A DNA stretch of 64,000 bases from contig NEEC01000009.1 in NCBI GenBank assembly GCA_002189035.1, forward strand, positions 1,736,001 to 1,800,000, read 5' to 3'. Below the pieces are notes generated by a model that was not told the origin of the DNA, did no database searches, and worked only from the letters and a program-made list of their open reading frames with translations. Made by a program: the position numbers and the translations under genes. Origin of the DNA: Utricularia gibba. Taxonomy: Eukaryota > Streptophyta > Magnoliopsida > Lamiales > Lentibulariaceae. Positions 56,061 to 64,000 of this stretch are shown here, piece after piece; position 1 is the first letter of the stretch; the number at the start of each line of letters is the position of its first letter.

Positions 56061-59000
56061 ATGCCGAAGCGATCGAGGTCCGCATCGCGAAAATCAAATT
56101 CAGCAGACGCGTCAACTGAAGGCAGAAGCAAGCGGCGGGCCTCGTCCTCGGCAGCGGCATTGGAGGATGGTGACATTTTGGGTGCGACAATCGCGGATAG
56201 GGTCGGAGACATTACCGCTAATCTTGAATTTGGACCTGAGGCAGACCTTAGCCCTGGGAACGTGAAAGATGATGCTGCCGAAGAATTTGAGATTGGGACT
56301 GCTGGGAATGAGAGATTCCTTGGAAAACCTGTTCCTCATGAGGAAGCTGTGAAGCGTTGGCCACATCGTTACAACAAGAACGAGGAGGTTAGATGAGTTA
56401 TAACCTTCAGATAAATATTTTTTTTAAAAAAAATCAGTGGGTACGTGAATTTTAGGATAGCATCAAGTTCAAACCAGTACGCTGCTAGATATTGTGAACA
56501 AAATGACACCTGTTTTTGGGCATTTCTTGAGCAGTTTCACTAGTAGGTGACGGTTAGTGATGTTGAATTGTCAATAATGTTAGGAGACTACCCAAGCGAG
56601 ACGTCACTTTCTTCATGCAGAGGTTGATGATCAAGTCTATAATATTGGAGATGATGCTTCTGTTAAGGTAATTATCTATTTATTTGTCAGCGTGAATCCT
56701 GATCTCTGATACCAATAAACGCTATGGCAATTTAGGGTGAACCTGGAAAAGATAATTACATTTGTAAGATCCTTGAATTTTTCCAAGGAGTGGATGGGTC
56801 TGCTAACTTCACAGCACAGTGGTATTACAGGACTCAAGACACGGTGAGGCATACTACATAACATTATGTGTGAGGCACGAAAAAGTTTTTGTTGTGCTGA
56901 CCATGGGCCTTGTGCCAAATTGTAGGTTATCAAAAATTGTTGCAGTGACCTCGACGATAAGAAGAGAGTGTTTTTTTCTGAAATAAAAGACGACAATCCA
57001 CTCGATTGCCTCGTTAAGAAGCTTAGAATTGTTCAATTACCAGCGAAGGTATTTGTTGTGGTGAATTTACATATATATTCTGAGCCGAGCTAATTTTCTG
57101 GTGCGTTCATGTCGCAGGTTAGCTCGAAGGTGCTGGAGAAAACTAAATTGAACTGTGACTTTTACTTTGATAGGATGTATTTGCTTCCATATGCTTCTTT
57201 TGTTAACATACCATCTGGTAATTTTATTTATATAATAGTTCTCTGCCCACCATGACTTTAGAGATTCCCCCGTCAATGAATGAGACCCAATTTCAGATGG
57301 CACTACAAACAGTGATGATTCTGGTTCTACCATCTCTAGTGATCTCGATGGCATAACGCTAGGAGATTGTGAGCCATCAAATTGCAAGAATGAGATAACA
57401 CTTCTTGATTTGTACTCTGGTTGTGGTGCAATGTCCACTGGTCTCTGTCTCGGTGCCAACCTGTGTGGTGTTAATCTTGTCACTGTAAGGCTTCTTTTCA
57501 TTTAATGCGTGATTTCAGGTTTTTCCCGTTTTCTTCCAAATAGTAATATCCGGTGAACTGAAAGTGAGTGTTTAACCATCGATCACAAGCCTTATGTTGC
57601 TTTTGTTGGCAGAAATGGGCCGTGGACATTAACCAATATGCATGTGAAAGTTTGAAATTAAACCATCCGGAAACGCAGGTGCAATTTTAGATTTCTAAAA
57701 CACGAAAGCGATAGTATTAATTTATTCTAATATTTGATAATTCTCTTTACTATGGGTAGGTGAGAAATGAGTCGGCTGAGGATTTTTTGCTACTCCTTAA
57801 GGAATGGGAAAAATTATGTGCATCGTATTTATCATATGTGAACAATGGTTCATCTCTTGGACATGAAAAACCCATCGATAGCGAGGAGTATGAGAATAAA
57901 GAAGACGATGATGAGGATGGTTCTGAAGTCTATGAAGTTAGTGATATTCTTGGAGTCTGTTATGGTGATCCAAATAGTGTAAAGAAATCTGGTTTGCACT
58001 TCAAGGTATCTTACATACATGTTCATTGTTCACGGGGTGTGTGCACATTTTACCTCCTCTCTTCATGCTCATCGTTATGTCTTACTTTTCGAAGATACGC
58101 TGGAAAGGTTATGGCCCAGATGATGACACTTGGGAGCCATACGAGGGCCTGAGGTGAAAGCAATGCACAGTACTGCTTATCTTCCTTTTAAGATGCCTTT
58201 GTAATCTCTTTGGATCGAATTATCTGATCAGTGACTGTCAAGAAAAGCTTAGAGACTTTGTTTCAAGGGGCCACGCTTCAAGGATTTTGCCATTGCCTGT
58301 GAGATTTGATTTTTTAAAATTCTGCATTTTGCACTTTTTTTTGTTGTTGTTTGAAGGAGTTTTCTCCGTTTCTATGCAGGGTACTGTTGATGTAATATGT
58401 GGGGGCCTCCATGCCAGGGGATAAGCGGCTTTAATAGATTTAGGAACGCACAAAATCCCCTTGCAGATCCTAAAAATAAACAGTTGGATGTGTTCATGAA
58501 CATTGTTGCATATTTGAATCCAAGATTCGTCTTGATGGAGAATGTTGTCGACATTGTCAAGTTTGCTGGTGGTTTTCTTGGTAGATATGCATTAGGCCGC
58601 CTTGTTGCTATGGGTTTTCAGTCACGACTGGGAATGATGGCTGCTGGAGCTTATGGTCTCCCTCAATTTCGCATGCGGATGTTTATGTGGGGTGCGCTTT
58701 CCTCAGAGGTGAGACAGTCATGGAACTATTGTCATGTCCTTGTTGCTAGTGATGGTCTGGTTGCGGTTTTGATCAACATGCTTATCGTAGATATCTCTTT
58801 GCATTTGCTGTGTAAACAGAGGCTTCCCAAATATCCACTTCCAACCCATAGTGTTGTAGTCAGAGGAGTTATCCCCACCGAATTTGAGGTAGATTCACCA
58901 ATTCTGAGGTTAAATTATAGCGCATTCCATTCATTCCGCTATTAGCCTTTTTTTTAAATGCAGTCAAATATAGTTGCCTATGAACAAGGCCAGGAAGTTA

Positions 59001-60556
59001 GTTTGAAAAAGGAGCTTTTGCTTGGTGATGCAATATCCGATCTTCCTCCGGTATGATTAATTTGGAATCATATTTTTTGTCTCGTTCCACTGATTTCAAT
59101 TTTATATTTATCTCAGGTTGAGAATAATGAAAACCGTGACGAAATGCCCTATGGGCGTGAACCCCAATCTGAGTTCCAGCGTTTTATAAGACTGAGAATG
59201 GATGGTGAGCTTTTCAGTTTTCCACTCCCTTTTAACAGATATGTGGACTTACTATATAGAAATCGGGTTTTTAAGATAGTTCTTTATAGGCTGATACCAT
59301 TGACTGATTGAGTATTGATTTTTATTTTATTTACTGTTAATTTAAGATTATTGTCTTTTAGTTTTTTTATGTATTTTGACTCACTTTTCATTAGCTACCC
59401 ATGTGACGATCTAGTCAAAAACTAGTATACTTGTTGGATCTGATCCTCATCACTTTTTCAGTTCATAGTGGTTAGGAATGCATGTTTCGTTATCACAGAC
59501 ACGTGTCAATGATGAAGCAAGTTGTCACTTTCTTTATAACTTGATTTTATGATTATGGTAATTGTATTTCAGAAATGCCTGGTTGCATGACATCCAAAGT
59601 GTCCGTGCATGCTTTGTATGATCATCGTCCTCTAATTCTGAACCAGGATGATTACGAGCGTGTTTGTCACATCCCCAAAAAAAAGGTACCCGGATCTTCG
59701 GATTGGAATACCGTGAGCTTGAAATCGTGTTGTTTGGGTTCATCAAAGCCTCCTCCACTTCATCTTTCAGGGTGCAAATTTTAGAGATCTACCAGGTGTA
59801 AGAGTTCGTGCCGACAACAAAGTTGAATGGGACCCCGACGTGGAAAGGCTAAAAGTTAGCTCTGGGAAACCCCTGGTATCTCTTCCCAACTCCTCCCAAA
59901 TTTTCGAAATCCCATTCCTTTTGCATGATGTCCAGTCTTGTTTCTCATGATAGGTCCCGGATTATGCCATGACTTTCGTCAATGGAACTTCATCCAAGTA
60001 CGATAAAAACACTTCCCTTTAGCGCTTCGCATTCTCAACCCTTACAACGCTCTCCACACTTCACAAAATGCAGGCCATTTGCACGCTTGTGGTGGGACGA
60101 AATTGTACCCACGGTTGTCACACGAGCAGAACCTCACAACCAAGTAAGCTCAAGCTTTGCTTCCTTCCGTTACCCATTCATGTGACACTGTTCACCGCCA
60201 TCCCTTGTGCAGGCAATACTACATCCCACCCAAGACAGAGTCCTCACCATCCGTGAAAACGCTCGTCTGCAAGGGTTCCCAGATTACTACAAACTTATAG
60301 GCCCCATCAAAGAAAGGTAAACTCCTCAACACACCCTCCATACTGGGCGATTCTGCTACAATACTGGTGCGGATTGTGCAGATACATTCAAGTTGGGAAT
60401 GCGGTTGCTGTACCAGTGTCTCGAGCGCTGGGGTACTCCTTGGCCCTTTCTCTGAAAGGGCTGTCTGGGGATGACGACGGGCCTTTGCTGCGGCTGCCGG
60501 AGGATTTCCCCACCGCCTCTTTATCAAGAGTTGCTTCTCCAGATGTTGTAGATTAG
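56061..60556 (+). CDS. CMT3: chromomethylase CMT3, one-base frameshift at the catalytic motif
   Basis: DNA cytosine methyltransferase that maintains CHG methylation on H3K9me2 chromatin. Twenty exons: 56061-56387, 56584-56667, 56736-56843, 56926-57048, 57118-57217, 57297-57484, 57613-57678, 57760-58005, 58095-58153, 58232-58298, 58380-58708, 58820-58888, 58964-59050, 59117-59204, 59573-59685, 59771-59875, 59954-59997, 60074-60143, 60213-60316, 60382-60556. Order: BAH domain, motif I ([15 protein letters not shown]), chromodomain ([14 protein letters not shown], then [19 protein letters not shown]), motif IV, ENV motif VI and [16 protein letters not shown] (motif X). In exon 11 VDVICGG loses frame in the G5 run 58401-58405, just before PPCQG with the catalytic cysteine; one more G gives 850 residues. 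CMT3 fits better than CMT2, which has a long N-terminus. Confidence 0.94.
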
Positions 60557-61379
60557 TCATTTAATTCTTCTCCAGATGTTTGATTCAAACCTGGATGCCG
60601 TGGAGGCTGTTTTCAACACAATTAATTGCTTACAGGAAAAAAAAAAAAAGGATTTATAGATCATTTTTAATTTAGAACATTGAAATTACAAAGTCAAGTA
60701 CCCCCGCACAGACGTAATCCCCGTCAGCCGTTGACGCAAGTTTGTTGCGTACGAGCATTTATTGCCCGTAAAAAAATTAATTACAGAATAATATATATTA
60801 TAATATAAACATTAAAATAAACATCTATCATCTAATTAAAATTAAAAATATGATAAACCTATATATTATTTAAAAAATATATACTAAATATATCAAAATA
60901 TTCTTGATTAATAAAACTAATATTTTTAAAAACATGATTATATAATAAAAAATTTACAAAAGATGGAAATAACATGTACTTTTATGGATATAATATGTCG
61001 TTTGATATTAGATTATTAATATATTTAAACATAGTATAATTTTATATAATGTTTTATAATTGATAATAAAATTATGTGAATAATATATACAAGACTACTA
61101 TACATATATTAATTAATCAAACGCCAATTTATATGTAAATTTGAATATAAATATTCTATATGCTACAATCAAATTACATAAAAGGACTACACCCTACAAT
61201 CAAACTACCTATAAAAAGGACCACTAGACACGATGCAAGGGAATTTGCATTCAAGTAGTCCAGCATTGACCTTCACAATAAATATAATAAAAACATTCAA
61301 TATATTTGGAAAAGAGAGCACAACCCCTTTCTCGTTGTATACAAGCAAGAGAGCGAGTCTGGTTGCACACCGCTCGGAC
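60557..61379. other. CMT3 3' flank and LOX upstream region
   Basis: Mostly AT-rich (60780-61200). The LOX leader is probably in the last 150 bases. No gene recognised. Confidence 0.5.
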
Positions 61380-64000
61380 ATGTTGAAGCATTGCTTGCTC
61401 CAGGGCTCTCGGTCTCCGCAGCTCCCTTCCATCTCCGGCCGCAAGGTCGGCGGCGGAGGCCGATGCCCGGCCCCGCAGAGAAACGTTTTTTCAACCAGAA
61501 GATCAGCGGCAGGATACAGGGCGTGGCGCGGCAACCCGCCGGTCGTCGCCATCCTCAACAGCCCGGACAAAACGAGGGCGGTGAATGCGGTGGTCACCGT
61601 GCAGCCGACGATCGCTAAGGCTGTCTCGAACGTCGTCGGTGGGAGTAAGGGGCTCGATGATGCCGGCGACCTCCTTGTGGAGCTGGTCGCTGCCCAGCTC
61701 GATCCCAGTGAGTCAACACAACCCAATTTCAAATATAAATTATGATAATTAATTATGTTATATTGAACCATTTTAAAAAACGAATCACGGTATTTAACTG
61801 GTGTTATCGAAAATTTTTAGAATTTATTTTTATTTTTGAAAAATAATTTTTAAAAAATAGAAATAATTGATAGAAATAGAAATATATTATAAATATTCTA
61901 AAAAAGTGTAAAAATAAAACATTGTTTTGAAAAAATTTTGGAATATATTTTTATTTTTTCAAAAATAAAAATAAGTTTTAAAATTTTTGTATCACACACC
62001 TGTAGAGTTGCTTATTTTTTAATATTTTATTATAAAAATAAAATTATAATTAATTGCAATATTTACGTTCATATACTTAAATAAATGATTGTATTTGTTT
62101 TATTAAAATTATTGTGAAATTTTAAAAAAAATAATTAAATAATTGCTTGATCGGTTCAGAAACTGGGCTGGAGAGGACGATTCGATCATCGGCACGAATC
62201 AAGGGAAAAGATGGCGACAAAATCCTGTACCAGTGCAGTTTCGATGTCCCGCGGAGTTTTGGGGAAGTGGGTGCAATCCTCGTCGAAAACCAGAATCGTC
62301 AGGAGGTGTTCATTACCACCATCGTCTTGCAGGGCTTCGCCAATGGTGATATCGAGTTCACTTGTGATTCTTGGGTTCACTCCAAGTTCGAAAACCCCGA
62401 GAAGAGGATCTTTTTCGCCAGCAAGGTGGGTGTGCATTTTCGTTAACGTCGATTATTGGGATAATTGAATTGGGAGTCGTCTTGCAGTCGTACTTGCCGA
62501 GCGAAACTCCGAGTGGGCTGAGGCGACTCAGGGATAAGGACCTCAACAATCTCCGTGGAGATGGAAAAGGAGAGCGTAAGAAAGGTGACAGGATTTATGA
62601 CTACGATGTGTACAATGATCTCGGAGAACCTGATACCAGCGATGAGTTGGCTCGTCCGGTTCTTGGTGGCGCGCAGCACCCTTATCCCCGTCGATGTAGA
62701 ACCGGGAGGCCCAAAACTAAGGAAGGTTAGAAGAGTTTGTTGTAGATGACTATCGTTGCCTATCTGCCTATCACAACCCAGGTTCTGTTAAAAATGTTGC
62801 AGATCCGTTGTCTGAAACAAGGAGCTTGTCCGTGTACATTCCTAGAGATGAAGCATTTTCGGAAGTAAAGCTAGCAACATTTGGGGCCAACTCACTGAAA
62901 GGAGTCACACATTCTCTGGTTCCTTCGTTGAAGGCTTTTATTGTAGATGAAGACAAAGGGTTCCCCGATTTTACAGAGATAGACGCACTTTTCAAGCAAG
63001 GGACTGAACTTCCTACATCTAAGTTCAACGTTTCATTGAGAGATATGGTACCCAACATTCTTAAGGCTGCATCGGATGCAAAGAGAAGCATCCTGCGTTT
63101 CGAGGCCCCTGAACTAATTGAGAGTAAGTGACTCATCAAGAATTCTGAAACCTGTACAAACAAATGTATCACAATGTTACTCTGCAATGGTCTCTCAGGA
63201 GACGCTTTTTCCTGGATGAAAGATTCTGAATTTGCTAGACAAACGTTAGCTGGTGTCAATCCCTGCTGCATTAAGCTGCTAGAGGTGTGTTGTACATTCT
63301 CGTTTGGTCGTTTCTTCTTCTTGCAACTTTTGGTCTTACCGTGGAGATTAACCTTAGGAATGGCCAGTGAAGAGTAGGCTTGACCCTGCAGTCAATGGAC
63401 CAGCTGAATCTGCAATCACCAAAGAGATGGTGGAGAAAGAGATTGGAGGACACACAACCGTTGAAGAGGTGGGCACTGGCAACTGAAGCACAAGGATCGT
63501 GCATCCATCATAGTAACTTGATCTTTTGGTTGTGTGCAGGCTTTGAAACAAAAGAAGCTTTTTGTCTTGGATTACCATGATCTGCTATTGCCATATGTGC
63601 ACCAGGTAAGGGAGTTGAAGGGAAGAACTCTTTATGGCTCAAGGACATTGTTTTTCCTAACGCCTGAAGGGACATTGCAACCTCTAGCCATCGAGCTGAC
63701 TCGACCTCCCACAAATGGTAAGCCACTATGGAGGCAAGTATTTCAGCCTTCTGGGGATGCTACTTGCTTGTGGCTATGGGCGTTAGCCAAGGCTCATGTC
63801 TTGGCTCATGACTCCGGTTATCATCAGTTAGTGAGCCACTGGTAACTCGCTGTTATACTTCTACTGGAAAACAGAAACCATTCATCGTTCTTGTCTAAAG
63901 ATAGTTGTCTTCACAGGTTGAGAACTCACTGTTGCACAGAGCCTTACATCATAGCGGCCAACAGACAAATGAGTGCAATGCACCCAATCTATCGGCTGTT
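61380..64000 (+). CDS. LOX2: plastid 13-lipoxygenase, type 2 (3' part outside window)
   Basis: Non-haem iron dioxygenase that adds oxygen at C13 of linolenic acid, the first step towards jasmonate and green-leaf volatiles. Exons: 61380-61707, 62160-62425, 62488-62725, 62803-63123, 63199-63284, 63358-63468, 63540-63841 and 63917 to the edge, about 578 residues. A transit peptide comes first, then the PLAT domain (residues about 80-200; [19 protein letters not shown]). The catalytic domain shows [32 protein letters not shown] (RRC marks type 2; 9-LOX has RRG) and [12 protein letters not shown] then LRTH, with the first two iron-ligand histidines. The remaining ligands lie beyond 64000. Intron 1 holds AT-rich simple sequence. 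No frameshift. It is type 2; the exact paralog is open. Confidence 0.95.

Noticed and set aside
58397-58945. Separate small methyltransferase starting MWGPPCQG
   Set aside because: It is the continuation of CMT3 exon 11 after the G5 slip and runs into intron 11.
59677-59684. A8 run in CMT3 exon 15 as another possible slip
   Set aside because: The frame stays open and conserved on both sides, so the run length is correct.
1-64000. A novel multi-gene system, CRISPR array, phage or metabolic cluster
   Set aside because: Every gene is a known plant family with its own function, and neighbours show no shared pathway beyond loose themes. I found no array or mobile-element gene.

Overview
The window is nuclear DNA of a flowering plant, most likely a eudicot. 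Genes are split by GT..AG introns, they lie 0.2-2.6 kb apart, and the gaps are AT-rich. The proteins include plant-only families: an anthocyanin-type R2R3-MYB, starch synthase 5, chromomethylase, plastid 13-lipoxygenase, an NPH3/BTB protein and an EPFL peptide. I could not name the species. I rebuilt 18 protein genes (two cut by the window edges) and one Aux/IAA retropseudogene. I saw no rRNA, tRNA, CRISPR array, intact transposon or viral insertion.

Layout. 0-0.5 kb: 5' part of a subgroup-6-type MYB (-). 2.0-2.9 kb: intronless, broken IAA8/IAA9-type Aux/IAA copy (+). 4.3-6.3 kb: EDA40/WAV3-type RING-VWA ubiquitin ligase (+). 6.6-8.6 kb: nucleoporin SEH1 (-). 9.6-11.8 kb: LRK10L-type receptor kinase (-). 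12.2-16.1 kb: SS5 (-). 16.8-24.1 kb: peroxisomal ABC transporter ABCD1/CTS/PXA1, 25 coding exons (-). 26.3-27.0 kb: NHL13-like protein (+). 27.2-29.7 kb: DUF630/DUF632 protein (-). 31.2-34.6 kb: plastid phosphate transporter PHT4;2/ANTR3 (+). 35.6-36.0 kb: EPFL secreted peptide (+). 38.6-39.8 kb: APD1-type AP2 protein (+). 40.0-41.8 kb: intronless CDC45 (-). 42.8-44.8 kb: SAM-domain protein (-). 45.3-47.9 kb: GPI transamidase subunit PIG-T (-). 48.7-50.5 kb: plastid PPR protein like At5g48730 (+). 50.8-51.6 kb: cytochrome b5 (+). 51.8-54.7 kb: NPH3/BTB protein like At5g48800 (-). 56.1-60.6 kb: chromomethylase CMT3 (+). 61.4-64.0 kb: 5' two thirds of a 13-LOX (+).

This is ordinary gene-rich chromosome, not a dedicated cluster. 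Three themes recur. Plastid metabolism is served by SS5, PHT4;2, the PPR protein and 13-LOX; the LOX, with peroxisomal ABCD1, covers both ends of jasmonate synthesis. S-phase functions are represented by CDC45 and CMT3, both with E2F-like sites upstream. The run SAM, PIG-T, PPR, cytochrome b5, NPH3 matches loci I recall as clustered on Arabidopsis chromosomes 5 and 3, so it looks like conserved microsynteny.

The most striking signal is technical. Seven otherwise intact reading frames or exons between 26.4 and 58.4 kb are each short by exactly one base inside a homopolymer (NHL, DUF630/632, PHT4;2, EPFL twice, PIG-T, CMT3). About 13 kb of coding sequence before 25 kb shows none. This looks like homopolymer under-calling in the assembly rather than six dead genes, and automatic annotation would truncate these proteins.
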